DNA from: Bradyrhizobium sp. SZCCT0153
GTDB taxonomy: Bacteria > Pseudomonadota > Alphaproteobacteria > Rhizobiales > Xanthobacteraceae
Direction: 5' to 3'
Length of the DNA stretch: 64,000 nucleotides
Assembly: GCF_018129995.1 (NCBI RefSeq)
Contig: NZ_JAFCKS010000011.1
Span: 62,001-126,000, forward strand
Both the position numbers and the translations under genes were made by a program. The notes under the pieces were generated by a model. The model did not search any database and had not been told where the DNA came from. It saw only the letters and a program-made list of their open reading frames with translations. Every line of letters starts with the position of its first letter. Within the stretch, counting starts at the first letter, position 1. Below, one piece after another: positions 8,845 through 17,053 of this stretch.

Positions 8845-9036
8845 CTAACCCGGCCGGTAAGCTCCGGTCGCAGGGTCCTGTTTCAGGGTCTGGATGTCCC
8901 CCATATGGGCGGCCTCGGCGACGCGTGACAGGCGCATCTCCTCCAGTTCCTGGTTGATCCGGACAGCGGTCTTGTAGGCCCAGCGGACCACGGCAAGCCC
9001 GCCCAGGACGCCCGCGAAAGCGACGAACGGCGGCAT
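8845..9036 (-). CDS. Small hypothetical protein with one membrane segment (63 aa)
   Basis: A 63-residue protein starting MPPFVAFAGVLGGLAVVRWAY; the first 20 residues form one membrane helix and the rest is charged (INQELEEMRLSRVAEAAHMGDIQTLKQDPATGAYRP). The ATG at 9036 is preceded by AAGGA at good spacing; a GTG at 9054 is less likely because that ribosome binding site would fall inside it. I do not recognise a family. The C-terminal LKxDPxTGxYRP pattern looks conserved in kind, but its role is unknown. Confidence 0.6.
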   Translation of the reverse strand: MPPFVAFAGVLGGLAVVRWAYKTAVRINQELEEMRLSRVAEAAHMGDIQTLKQDPATGAYRPG

Positions 9037-9154
9037 CGGTCGTTCCTTGTTCACAATGCTCAGCCCCCACGCCCATTCTTGCGCAGACCGGGCCGCGCCG
9101 CAATTGGCTCGGCATCCAGTCCCCTTGGACCAAATGGCGCGGGAGGGACCGCGC

Positions 9155-10063
9155 CTAGAACCCGAATTTCGCCCAAATCGCCCGCGTTTCGACCGCCGAA
9201 ATCAGCTCGTCCGGAAGACCGGCCATTGATTCCATGGCCGAAAGCTGGCTCGCGCCGGGCGATTTGCGCCCCAAAAGGCCCGAGAGCAACCCGCTCGGTT
9301 GCGCGATCACAGGGGTGAGAACCTTCTCGCCATAGCGGGCACGAAGAGTTGAGCGGAGATCGCCGATGCTGTCGGCAAGCCCCAGCGCGATCGAACTCTC
9401 GCCGGCCCAGTATTCGCCCGTGAACAGCGTGTCGTCGGATCCCTTCAGGCGTGCGCCGCGGCTCTCCTTCACCAGCGCAATGAAGATCTGGTGGATCTCG
9501 CGCTGGATCGCCTTCAGCTTGGCGACGTCGTCCGGATTTTCCGGGAGAAACGGGTCGAGCATCGCCTTGTGCGAGCCGGCCGTGTAGAGGCGCCGCTCGA
9601 TGCCGAGCCGCTTGATCGCTTCCTGGAAACCAAAGCTGCCGCCGACCACCCCGATCGAGCCGAGGATCGAGGACGGATCGCAAATGATCTCGTCGCCGGC
9701 GCAGGCGATCATGTAGCCGCCGGACGCCGCGACGTCCTCGACGAACACCAGCACCGGCAGCTTCTTCTCCGCGGCGAGCTGCTTGATGCGCAAATAGATC
9801 TGGCGCGACTGCACCGGCGAGCCGCCGGGCGAGTTGATCACCAGCGCCACTGCCTTAGCATTCCGGTACGAAAACGCACGCTCCAGCACCCGCGCGACGC
9901 CCGCGAGCGACATGCCCGGACGCAGCGGCGTCACCGCGCCGATCACGCCTGACAGCCGCACCACGGGCACGACCGCCGTGCCCGGCCGGAATCGCGCCGG
10001 CAGATATTGCATGAGCTTGTCGGCCAGGCCGGAACTCTCACGATCGTTCAATTGTTCGGCCAT
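9155..10063 (-). CDS. S49 family serine peptidase (SppA/SohB-like)
   Basis: Signal peptide peptidase-like serine protease, 302 residues. It shows the clp/crotonase-type fold blocks: VRLSGVIGAV, ALVINSPGGSPVQSRQIY, the nucleophile Ser114 in VAASGGYMIACAG, and the general-base Lys166 in TAGSHKAMLDPF. The length fits a single-domain SppA. I see no clear membrane segment at the N-terminus, unlike classic SppA, so it may be cytosolic or peripheral. The start at 10063 has AGAGG upstream. Its substrate is unknown; degradation of cleaved signal peptides is the family expectation. Confidence 0.92.
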   Translation of the reverse strand: MAEQLNDRESSGLADKLMQYLPARFRPGTAVVPVVRLSGVIGAVTPLRPGMSLAGVARVLERAFSYRNAKAVALVINSPGGSPVQSRQIYLRIKQLAAEKKLPVLVFVEDVAASGGYMIACAGDEIICDPSSILGSIGVVGGSFGFQEAIKRLGIERRLYTAGSHKAMLDPFLPENPDDVAKLKAIQREIHQIFIALVKESRGARLKGSDDTLFTGEYWAGESSIALGLADSIGDLRSTLRARYGEKVLTPVIAQPSGLLSGLLGRKSPGASQLSAMESMAGLPDELISAVETRAIWAKFGF

Positions 10064-10174
10064 GCCGTTACCTCTGATTAACCATTTCTTATCACGCGAC
10101 TGTCATTGGAAGTGCCCGGAACGTGTTTTGCAGATTCCTCGTTGGGAAGCTGCAATGAGGCAGCGGAGAACACC

Positions 10175-10273
10175 ATGAAAATCTATCTGCTGATGCTGCT
10201 GGTCGGTGCGCTGTTCATGGCGATCCGCTTGACGACTCCCCAGGAGCAGCAGTCGGAATCGCTTCCGCAATAG
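10175..10273 (+). CDS. Possible 32-residue membrane peptide
   Basis: A short ORF, MKIYLLMLLVGALFMAIRL followed by TTPQEQQSESLPQ: one hydrophobic helix then a polar Gln/Ser-rich tail. GGAG sits 8 bases before the ATG. It lies in the gap between the sppA-like gene (divergent) and the methyltransferase (convergent), ending one base from the latter's stop. The single-helix layout and good ribosome binding site make it credible, but it could be chance; no family recognised. Confidence 0.5.
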   Translation: MKIYLLMLLVGALFMAIRLTTPQEQQSESLPQ

Positions 10274-10274
10274 G

Positions 10275-11045
10275 TCAGCACGGTTCCACCAGGGGTAGAA
10301 TCGCCCGTCCTTCCAGAATATCCATCACCTCTTTTCTAGGCACGCGCGACTCCCCGTTGAGCATGAGGCCCGGCAACAATCGCGTTGGGGCCCTCCCGCC
10401 CTTGATCGCGCGCACCAGCACGCGGATCGCGGGCCGCCCGGCTTCACCATGAACCGGCAGAATCGCGAGACTTCCGAAGCCGCGAGACAGCGCCGCCAAG
10501 ACGTCCGCGATCCCATCGGCGCGCCAAATCAATGTCAGCGCGCCATTCGATCGGAGGATGCGCCGCGCCGCATGCACCCAGGCATTCAGCGTCTCATCCG
10601 TCGCCACATGCGCGCTGTGGCGCATCTGATCCGGCGAGCCGCGATGGCGCGCGGGGTCGTTGAAGGGCGGGTTCATCAGGACTACGTCGACGCTATCGGG
10701 CTCGAGGCCATTCGCCGCAAACGCCGGCGCGTCGGCCGTGACGTCGAGCACGATGGTCTCGGCGGCAATCGCATTCGCCGCCGCATTGGCGCGGGCGAGC
10801 TCCGCCAGCTCCGGATCGATCTCGACGAGGCCAAGCCTGATCCCCGCCACGCGCCGGGCAAGCGCCAGCCCGGCCGTGCCGATGCCGGCGCCGAGATCGA
10901 CCACGCGGTCGCCGGGTCCCGCCTGCGTCGCCGCCGCAAGCAGAATGGCGTCATGCCCGGCGCGATGGCCGGACCGCTTCTGCTTCAGCCGCAACTGCCC
11001 GCCGAGAAAGGCGTCCTCGGTGATGTCTGCCAGGGCGTCAATCAT
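10275..11045 (-). CDS. Class I SAM-dependent methyltransferase, TrmN6/YfiC-like
   Basis: A 256-residue methyltransferase. SAM-binding motif I is VVDLGAGIGTAGLALARR and the catalytic motif is VVLMNPPFND, an NPPF-type motif typical of N6-adenine or N5-glutamine methyltransferases. The overall pattern (LKQKRSGHRAGHDAILLAAA at the start) matches the YfiC/TrmN6 group that methylates tRNA1(Val) A37 in E. coli; that substrate is inference here. The ATG at 11045 overlaps the end of the DUF2007 gene by 8 bases, so the pair is co-transcribed. Confidence 0.88.
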   Translation of the reverse strand: MIDALADITEDAFLGGQLRLKQKRSGHRAGHDAILLAAATQAGPGDRVVDLGAGIGTAGLALARRVAGIRLGLVEIDPELAELARANAAANAIAAETIVLDVTADAPAFAANGLEPDSVDVVLMNPPFNDPARHRGSPDQMRHSAHVATDETLNAWVHAARRILRSNGALTLIWRADGIADVLAALSRGFGSLAILPVHGEAGRPAIRVLVRAIKGGRAPTRLLPGLMLNGESRVPRKEVMDILEGRAILPLVEPC

Positions 11046-11265
11046 CGCCGCGGAGCTCGTGGCTGAGGCCGGCCTCGGTGAGGAGCAGCCTGGCCTCCTG
11101 GGCGTCGTCCTCATGAACCAGGATCCGCCGCGGCAGGATGCCGAGCGAGCCTTCGATGATGCTCATGTTCTGGTCCAGCACCAGATGATGGATGTTGGCA
11201 CCGTCGAGCAGCGCACCGATCGCCGACACCAGCACCATATCGTTGGTCCGAACCAGTTCACGCAA
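11038..11265 (-). CDS. DUF2007 family protein (putative signal-transducing protein)
   Basis: A 75-residue protein beginning (TTG start) MRELVRTNDMVLVSAIGALL and continuing with GSLGILPRRILVHEDDAQEARLL, the DUF2007 pattern with a ferredoxin-like fold. The TTG at 11265 is preceded by GGAG; the next ATG (11238) would remove conserved residues, so I kept TTG. It overlaps the methyltransferase start downstream and is divergent from the polyprenyl synthase. Family function is not established. Confidence 0.85.
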   Translation of the reverse strand: MRELVRTNDMVLVSAIGALLDGANIHHLVLDQNMSIIEGSLGILPRRILVHEDDAQEARLLLTEAGLSHELRGDD

Positions 11266-11394
11266 TGCGGGTCTCCTGCCTGACCGGGGTTAAGCGGCAA
11301 TGTCAATGGTTCCACGGCCCTTGCCGCATCCCCGTCCAGTTTCTATTGTCTTTCCATCAGAATAGCCCTTCCGGGGCAAATATTGGAGACCGGC

Positions 11395-12402
11395 GTGGCC
11401 GTCATCGTACCATTCGAAACTCCCGGCGCGTCGATCGAAGAGCTGGTTGCCCTTGTCGCTGGTGACATGGAGCGCGTCAACGCCACGATCCTGTCGCGGA
11501 CCGGTTCGGACGTGACCATGATCCCCGAGGTTGCCAACCATCTGATCTCCTCCGGCGGCAAGCGCCTGCGCCCCATGCTGACGCTCGCCATGGCCAACCT
11601 CGCCGGCTACACCGGCGACGGCCACATCAAGTTGGCAGCCTCCGTCGAATTCATGCATACCGCGACCCTGCTCCACGACGACGTCGTCGACGAGAGCGAG
11701 ATGCGCCGCGGCAAGCTCTCGGCGCGCATGCTCTGGGGCAACGAGGCGAGCGTGCTGGTCGGCGACTTCCTGCTCGGCCAGGCTTTCCGCATGATGGTGG
11801 AGGTCGGCTCGCTCCGCGCGCTCGACATTCTGTCCGCGGCGGCTGCGACCATCGCCGAGGGCGAGGTGATGCAGCTCGCCGCCGCCAAGAACACCGCGAC
11901 CACCGAGGACGAATATCTCGCCGTGATCCGCGGCAAGACCGCCGAGCTGTTCGCGGCCGCCTGCGAGGTCGGCCCTGTCATCGCCAACCGCCCGAAGGCG
12001 GAGCAGACGGCCTGCCGCTCGGTCGGCATGAACCTCGGCATCGCCTTCCAGCTCGTCGACGACGTGCTCGATTACGGCGGCAAGAGCGCAAAACTCGGCA
12101 AGAACACCGGCGACGATTTCCGCGAAGGCAAGATCACGCTGCCGGTCGTGCTCGCCTTCCGCCGCGGCAACGACACCGAGCGCGCATTCTGGATCCGTGC
12201 GCTCGAGCGCGGCGAGATCGGCGACACCGATCTCGATCACGCCATCGGCCTGATGAACAAGCATCGCGCGCTCGAGGACACAATCAGCCGTGCCCACCAC
12301 TACGGCGCCATGGCGGTCGACGCGCTCGCCCTGTTTCCGTCGTCGCCGATGAAGAGCGCGCTGGAGCAGGTCGTGGCGTTCTGCCTGGCGCGGTCGCACT
12401 AG
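11395..12402 (+). CDS. Long-chain polyprenyl diphosphate synthase (octaprenyl/decaprenyl type)
   Basis: Trans-prenyltransferase that extends farnesyl or geranylgeranyl diphosphate to the side chain of ubiquinone. The 335-residue protein has the two Asp-rich motifs: LLHDDVVDES (about residue 95) and FQLVDDVLDYGG (about residue 220), plus GGKRLRPML. The start is a GTG at 11395 with GGAG six bases upstream; a TTG at 11383 would overlap that site. Chain length cannot be told from sequence; C10 is typical in rhizobia. It is divergent from the DUF2007 gene across a 129-bp gap that must hold both promoters. Confidence 0.94.
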   Translation: MAVIVPFETPGASIEELVALVAGDMERVNATILSRTGSDVTMIPEVANHLISSGGKRLRPMLTLAMANLAGYTGDGHIKLAASVEFMHTATLLHDDVVDESEMRRGKLSARMLWGNEASVLVGDFLLGQAFRMMVEVGSLRALDILSAAAATIAEGEVMQLAAAKNTATTEDEYLAVIRGKTAELFAAACEVGPVIANRPKAEQTACRSVGMNLGIAFQLVDDVLDYGGKSAKLGKNTGDDFREGKITLPVVLAFRRGNDTERAFWIRALERGEIGDTDLDHAIGLMNKHRALEDTISRAHHYGAMAVDALALFPSSPMKSALEQVVAFCLARSH

Positions 12403-12430
12403 GCGGCGGCTTAGCGCTCCGCTATCAGCC

Positions 12431-12559
12431 CCGTCATCCTGGGGCGCGAGGCATGGACGCAACGCGTCCCATGGGGAGCCTCGAAGGGGAAACGGCCGAG
12501 AGCAGCCGGGCCTCCGCCCTTCGAGGCTCGCCGAAGAGGCGAGCACCTCAGGGTGACGG
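12431..12559. repeat. Palindromic intergenic repeat (CCGTCATCCTGGGG type)
   Basis: Outer arms CCGTCATCCT near 12431 and AGGGTGACGG ending at 12559, with perfect 13-bp inner arms GAGCCTCGAAGGG (starting 12476) and CCCTTCGAGGCTC (ending 12529). It sits right after the polyprenyl synthase stop and may serve as its terminator. Confidence 0.75.
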
Positions 12560-12587
12560 TTATAGATGGGCGGCGCTGCTCCCACCT

Positions 12588-12670
12588 CGTCATTGCAAAC
12601 GCAGCGGAGCAATCCGGTCTGTCCCTGCGGCAAGACTCTGAATTGCTTCGCTTCGCGGCGCTCGCAATGC
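12588..12670. repeat. Palindromic intergenic repeat (CGTCATTGC...AGCAATCC type)
   Basis: Imperfect inverted repeat: CGTCATTGCAAACGCAGCGG followed by AGCAATCC on the left, and AATTGCTTCGCTTCGCGGCG then CTCGCAATG on the right. This resembles a widespread rhizobial palindromic element. With the preceding element it fills most of the 415-bp gap before the HxlR regulator. Confidence 0.7.
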
Positions 12671-12780
12671 CGGAGCATGGAGCGCAGGTACGGTTCGCCC
12701 GACTCGCATCTCAAATCACAGAGGCAGTTTCGCAAGTCCCGCTCCTCGTCCTCCCCTGCGACGAAGCTGCTTTCCTAGTT

Positions 12781-12797
12781 ACTTGCATTTTGCAAGT
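12781..12797 (+). promoter_or_regulatory. Likely HxlR operator
   Basis: Perfect inverted repeat ACTTGCA-N3-TGCAAGT, 20 bases before the ATG of the HxlR gene. Its symmetry suits a dimeric winged-helix regulator, and its place overlaps where the promoter must be (possible -10 TACCCT at 12801-12806). A half-site GCAAGT lies at 12732-12737. Autoregulation is the simplest reading. Confidence 0.65.
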
Positions 12798-12817
12798 CAC
12801 TACCCTACCTTCTTGCC

Positions 12818-13333
12818 ATGCAGCCCAGATCGCCCTCCGTCCTGGAATGCCCGGTCGGCCGCGCCGTGGAGACGGTCGGCGAATGGTGGAGCATTCTGAT
12901 CCTGCGGGATGCGTTCCAGGGCGCAACGAAGTTCGACGAGTTTTCGCAAAGCCTCGGCATCGCGCCGAACATCCTGTCGCGGCGCCTTGCCCATCTCACG
13001 AAGAGCGGCATGTTCGTTCGCCGCCGCTATCATGAGCGGCCACCGCGTTACGAATATGTGCTGACGGACAAGGCGCGGGATTTCTTTCCCGTGATCGTCG
13101 CGCTGCTGGCCTGGGGCAACAAGCATCTCGCGCCGAAGGGCGAAGCCATTCTGCTGGCGAACCGCGACGATATTCGTCCGTTCGATCCGGTCATGGTCGA
13201 CGCCGCCGACATGCGCCCGATCACGCTCGCCAACGCGGTCGTGATCGCAGGTCCCGGAGCGAGCCGCTTGATGCGCCGCCGCCTCACTTCGCTCAAGGCC
13301 ATGAACCCGGCCCTTGCGCCGGCTGGAGACTGA
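12818..13333 (+). CDS. HxlR family winged-helix transcriptional regulator
   Basis: A 171-residue HxlR-type regulator: CPVGRAVETVGEWWSILILRDAFQG at residues 11-35 carries the family Cys and the WW-ILRD motif, followed by FDEFSQSLGIAPNILSRRLAHL (recognition helix) and the wing RRRYHERPPRYEYVLTDKA. The C-terminal 60 residues are an extension of unclear role. The gene stops one base before the fabF ATG, so it is the first gene of an operon with the FabF paralogue. HxlR proteins often respond to electrophiles or redox signals through the conserved Cys (here Cys11); that is inference for this one. Confidence 0.92.
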   Translation: MQPRSPSVLECPVGRAVETVGEWWSILILRDAFQGATKFDEFSQSLGIAPNILSRRLAHLTKSGMFVRRRYHERPPRYEYVLTDKARDFFPVIVALLAWGNKHLAPKGEAILLANRDDIRPFDPVMVDAADMRPITLANAVVIAGPGASRLMRRRLTSLKAMNPALAPAGD

Positions 13334-13334
13334 C

Positions 13335-14597
13335 ATGCGTCGTATCGTCGTGACGGGAATGGGCGCGGTGTCGCCGCTCGGCTGCGGTGTCGAACTGTCC
13401 TGGCGCCGGCTGCTCGGCGGCCGGAGTGGGCTTCGGCCGCTGCCGGAATGGTCGCAAGTGCTGCCCGCGCGCATTGCCGGGCTCGTGCCTGGAAAGGCCG
13501 AGGACGCAGATGGCGGCTTCGATCCCGCGCAGGCCGCCCCGCCAAAGGACCAGCGCAAGATGGACCGCTTCATCCTGTTCGCGCTGCTCGCAACGGCAGA
13601 AGCGGTCGCACAAGCCGGATGGACGCCGCAAGACGCGGCCGCGCTGGAGCGAACCGCGACGATTATCGGCTCCGGCGTCGGCGGTTTTCCGGCGATGGCA
13701 GAGGCGGTGCGCATCACCGAGCATCGCGGACCGCGCCGGCTGTCGCCGTTCACCATCCCCTCGTTCCTCGCCAATCTCGCCGCAGGCCACGTCTCCATCA
13801 AATACGGCTACAAGGGAGCGCTGGGCACGCCGGTCACGGCCTGCGCCGCCGGTGTCCAGGCAATCGGCGATGCCACGCGGATGATCCGCGCCGGCGAAGC
13901 CGACATCGCGATCTGCGGCGGCGCGGAGGCCTGCATCGACATCGTCAGCCTCGGCGGCTTTGCCGCGGCCCGCGCGCTGTCGAGCGGATTCAACGACGAG
14001 CCGGCACGCGCCTCGCGCCCGTTCGATCGCGACCGCGACGGTTTTGTGATGGGCGAAGGCGCCGGCATCCTGGTGATCGAGGAGCTGGAGCATGCCTTGT
14101 CGCGTGGCGCGACGCCGATCGCGGAGATCGTCGGATACGGCACGACGGCGGACGCCTATCACATGACGTCGGGCCCACCGGACGGCGACGGCGCCCGCCG
14201 CGCCATGGAGATCGCGCTCCGGCAGGCTCGGCTGGAGCCCGGCGACTTGCAGCACCTCAACGCACATGCGACCTCGACGCCCGCCGGCGACGAGAGCGAG
14301 CTCGGCGCGATTGCCACGCTGTTCGGCCGCAATCGAAACATTGCGGTGAGCGCGACCAAATCGGCCACCGGCCACCTGCTCGGCGCCGCCGGAGGGCTGG
14401 AGGCGATCTTTACCGTCCTCGCCCTGCGCGACCAGATCGCGCCGCCGACCCTCAATCTGGAAAATCCCGATCCGGGTGCGGACGGCATCGACATCGTCTC
14501 GGGCGCGGCGCGGCCGATGCCGATGCAGCACGCCATCTCCAACGGCTTTGGCTTCGGCGGGGTGAATGCCAGCGTGATCTTCCGCCGGATGGGCTAA
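13335..14597 (+). CDS. Beta-ketoacyl-ACP synthase II (FabF-like paralogue)
   Basis: Condensing enzyme of fatty-acid or polyketide synthesis, 420 residues. It has the thiolase-fold active site: Cys170 in TPVTACAAGVQAIG, His in NAHATSTPAGDESE, and the Lys/His block ATKSATGHLLGAAGG, with GFGFGGVNASVIF at the end. Family members usually have TACATG at the Cys; here it is TACAAG. Being in an operon behind an HxlR regulator and ahead of an exporter, rather than beside acpP/fabG, suggests a specialised paralogue and not the housekeeping enzyme. Start ATG is one base after the HxlR stop. Confidence 0.93.
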   Translation: MRRIVVTGMGAVSPLGCGVELSWRRLLGGRSGLRPLPEWSQVLPARIAGLVPGKAEDADGGFDPAQAAPPKDQRKMDRFILFALLATAEAVAQAGWTPQDAAALERTATIIGSGVGGFPAMAEAVRITEHRGPRRLSPFTIPSFLANLAAGHVSIKYGYKGALGTPVTACAAGVQAIGDATRMIRAGEADIAICGGAEACIDIVSLGGFAAARALSSGFNDEPARASRPFDRDRDGFVMGEGAGILVIEELEHALSRGATPIAEIVGYGTTADAYHMTSGPPDGDGARRAMEIALRQARLEPGDLQHLNAHATSTPAGDESELGAIATLFGRNRNIAVSATKSATGHLLGAAGGLEAIFTVLALRDQIAPPTLNLENPDPGADGIDIVSGAARPMPMQHAISNGFGFGGVNASVIFRRMG

Positions 14598-14641
14598 ACG
14601 CGAAGGCTTGCAATCGCGCCGGGCATCGCTACCAAAGCAGG

Positions 14642-15274
14642 ATGACCGAAACCAGTTTCTGGCTGTTCCTGGCCGCCGCTTGTCTCATTGCCGCCGTTCC
14701 CGGCCCCGGCATCTTCTACGTCGCGGCGCGGACCTTGTCGGAAGGGCGCACCAGCGGCTTTGCCTCGACCGCGGGCACGGCGCTGGGCGGGCTGGTTCAT
14801 GTGGTGGCGGGCAGCCTCGGCATCTCCGCCATCATTCTCGCGAGTGCCGAGCTGTTTGCCGCGGTGAAACTCGTCGGCGCGCTCTATCTGGTCTGGCTTG
14901 GCATCAAGACCTTCCGCAGCGCCGGCCGCACGCCTGCGCTGGGGAGTGAGCCCGTCGGCGACAGGCGCGTATTCCGCGACGGCGTGCTGGTCGAGTCGCT
15001 GAACCCGAAGACCGCCGCCTTCTTCCTCGCCTTCATTCCGCAGTTCCTCGATCCCTCGGGACCGAACCCCACTCTGCAGTTCATCGCGCTCGGTGCGATC
15101 TCGGTGATGCTGAACACGCTCGCCCACGTCGTCGTGGTGCTGATGGCGTCCGCCACACGGATGCAGCTGATTGCAAGGCCGCATCTGATGCGGCGCCTCA
15201 CGCAAGGCTCCGGGGTGTTCATCGCGAGCCTCGGCCTCTCTCTTGCGCTGGTGCGGCGGCCGGTCAATGGATAA
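14642..15274 (+). CDS. LysE family translocator
   Basis: Inner-membrane exporter of the LysE/RhtB type, 210 residues and about six hydrophobic segments. Family marks are the N-terminal AAVPGPGIFYVAARTLSEGRTSG and the central GALYLVWLGIKTFR and LNPKTAAFFLAFIPQF. LysE proteins export amino acids or similar small compounds; the substrate here is unknown. It starts 44 bases after fabF and overlaps the hydrolase start by 8 bases, consistent with one operon. Confidence 0.92.
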   Translation: MTETSFWLFLAAACLIAAVPGPGIFYVAARTLSEGRTSGFASTAGTALGGLVHVVAGSLGISAIILASAELFAAVKLVGALYLVWLGIKTFRSAGRTPALGSEPVGDRRVFRDGVLVESLNPKTAAFFLAFIPQFLDPSGPNPTLQFIALGAISVMLNTLAHVVVVLMASATRMQLIARPHLMRRLTQGSGVFIASLGLSLALVRRPVNG

Positions 15275-16142
15275 CGCCCCGCAAAGCCGCTTCTATGAGT
15301 CACACGGCCTGCGGCTGCACTATGCCGACTGGGGCAACGAGGGCGCGCCCGTCGCAGTCCTGGTCCATGGCGGCCGCGATCATTGCCGAAGCTGGGACCT
15401 CATCGCGCGCTCGCTGCAGCCGCACTTTCACGTGCTCGCGCCCGACCTGCGTGGTCACGGCGATTCCGACTGGACCAAAGGCGGCAGCTACGCGCTGACC
15501 GAGTATGTCTACGATCTCGCGCAGCTCGTCCGGACCATCGCAGCGCCGCAAGTGACGCTGATCGGCCATTCGATGGGCGGCATGGTGAGCCTGATTTTTT
15601 CGGGAGCATTCCCCGAGCTGGTCTCCAAGCTGGTCGTCCTCGATGGTGTGACCATGCTGCCGGATACGCCAAAGCCGCCGGCGCATGAGCGCATTGCCAA
15701 ATGGATCGGGCAGCTCGACAAGCTGCACGACCGCGCGCCGCGCCGCTATTCGACCCTCGCGGACGCGGCCGCGCAGATGGTGCTTCACAACAAGCGGCTG
15801 TCCCGCGACCTTGCGCTGCATCTTGCAACCCACGGCGCGCGGCGGAACGAGGACGGCACCTATAGCTGGAAGTTCGATCCCTACCAGCGCGCCAGTGCGC
15901 CGCACCGGCTCTGGCCGGACGACCACGTCGCGCTGTGGTCGCGCATCACATGCCCGACCCTGCTGCTGAATGCCGGCGAAAGCTTTCTCGCGGGCGCCAG
16001 GGCCGCTGGCCTGGAGCGCTATTTCCCGCAGGCGCGCGTCGAGACCATCGCCGGAGCCGGACACTGGCTGCAGCACGACAAGCCGCAAGAGGTGCTGGGG
16101 GAGATCCGCCGCTTTCTCGAGCTCGGCGAGGACGGCGGCTAG
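15267..16142 (+). CDS. Alpha/beta hydrolase
   Basis: A 291-residue alpha/beta-fold hydrolase. The oxyanion block is VLVHGGRDHCRSW, the nucleophile Ser102 is in LIGHSMGGMVSLIF, and the catalytic His is near the end in AGAGHWLQHDKP. The ATG overlaps the LysE stop (ATGGATAA). The stop codon overlaps that of ispE on the other strand (CTAG). The substrate cannot be inferred; the operon context (FabF paralogue, exporter) hints at an acyl ester or lactone. Confidence 0.9.
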   Translation: MDNAPQSRFYESHGLRLHYADWGNEGAPVAVLVHGGRDHCRSWDLIARSLQPHFHVLAPDLRGHGDSDWTKGGSYALTEYVYDLAQLVRTIAAPQVTLIGHSMGGMVSLIFSGAFPELVSKLVVLDGVTMLPDTPKPPAHERIAKWIGQLDKLHDRAPRRYSTLADAAAQMVLHNKRLSRDLALHLATHGARRNEDGTYSWKFDPYQRASAPHRLWPDDHVALWSRITCPTLLLNAGESFLAGARAAGLERYFPQARVETIAGAGHWLQHDKPQEVLGEIRRFLELGEDGG

Positions 16143-17023
16143 CTCAACGTTCCCGCATGCACCCACCAGCCGGGGTGATCGCGCCGGATCTTTTCGGCGG
16201 CGGCATGGGCATCGGTGGACGCGCCATAGATCGCAAAGCAGGTCGCACCCGAGCCCGACATGCGCGCGAGCTTGACGCCTGCGGAAGCGCGCAAGGCCTC
16301 CAGCACGCCGCCGATGACAGGCTCGATGCGGAGCGCAGGAGCTTCGAGATCGTTGGCGACGGTCTCGAGAATGTCGACCCAATCGGCAATGGAGGCGCCC
16401 TCGTCCGGCCAGGCCGGGGAGTTCAGGACTGACGTGGCGCCAACCAGGAGTTCGCCGTTGCGCAGGCCCAGCGCCTGGAACACGTCCTTGGTCGCGACCG
16501 GCACGCGCGGATTGACCATGACGCAGGGCATGGACGGCAATGCGAGCGGCAGCAGCTGCTCGCCGACGCCGGTCATGTCGCAGGCGCGCGAGACGAGGCA
16601 GACCGGCACGTCGGCGCCGGTCCCAAGTGCGACCTTCTGCAAGCGCGGATCGCCGAGCGACAGATCGTTGAGACGCGCCAGCAGCCGCAGCGCCGCCGCG
16701 GCGTCCGCCGAACCGCCGCCGATGCCGGCCGCCACCGGGAGCACCTTGTCGAGCGCGAAGGCGCCCAGCTTCAGGCCCGGCACGGCTTCGGCCAGAAGCT
16801 TGGCGGCCTTGAACACGAGATTGTCGGAGGCATCGCCGCAAGCGGCCGCAAGCGGCCCCGTGGTGGTGAGCTTGAGCTCGCCACCCGGCTCCAGCGTCAG
16901 CCGGTCGGCGCAATCGGCGAATGCAACCACGCTTTCGAGATCATGATAGCCGTCGGCACGCCGGCCGACGACGCGAAGGCTCAGATTGACCTTCGCGCGC
17001 CCCTCTTCAATCAACGCCGGCAT
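16139..17023 (-). CDS. ispE: 4-diphosphocytidyl-2-C-methyl-D-erythritol kinase
   Basis: GHMP kinase of the non-mevalonate (MEP) isoprenoid pathway; phosphorylates CDP-methylerythritol. The 294-residue protein starts with the family motif RAKVNLSLRVVGRRADGYHDLES and has the ATP-binding loop LPVAAGIGGGSADAAAALR, then the C-terminal MSGSGATCFAIY. It follows the TPR gene by 30 bases on the same strand, so they are probably co-transcribed. It lies about 4 kb from the polyprenyl synthase, which uses its pathway's products. Confidence 0.96.
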   Translation of the reverse strand: MPALIEEGRAKVNLSLRVVGRRADGYHDLESVVAFADCADRLTLEPGGELKLTTTGPLAAACGDASDNLVFKAAKLLAEAVPGLKLGAFALDKVLPVAAGIGGGSADAAAALRLLARLNDLSLGDPRLQKVALGTGADVPVCLVSRACDMTGVGEQLLPLALPSMPCVMVNPRVPVATKDVFQALGLRNGELLVGATSVLNSPAWPDEGASIADWVDILETVANDLEAPALRIEPVIGGVLEALRASAGVKLARMSGSGATCFAIYGASTDAHAAAEKIRRDHPGWWVHAGTLS

Positions 17024-17053
17024 CGGCGACGAACCCCCAAACGCACTCAGAAT

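Noticed and set aside
13335..14597. Calling the KAS II gene the housekeeping fabF
   Set aside because: No acpP or fabG next to it, and it is linked to an HxlR regulator and exporter; more likely a paralogue.
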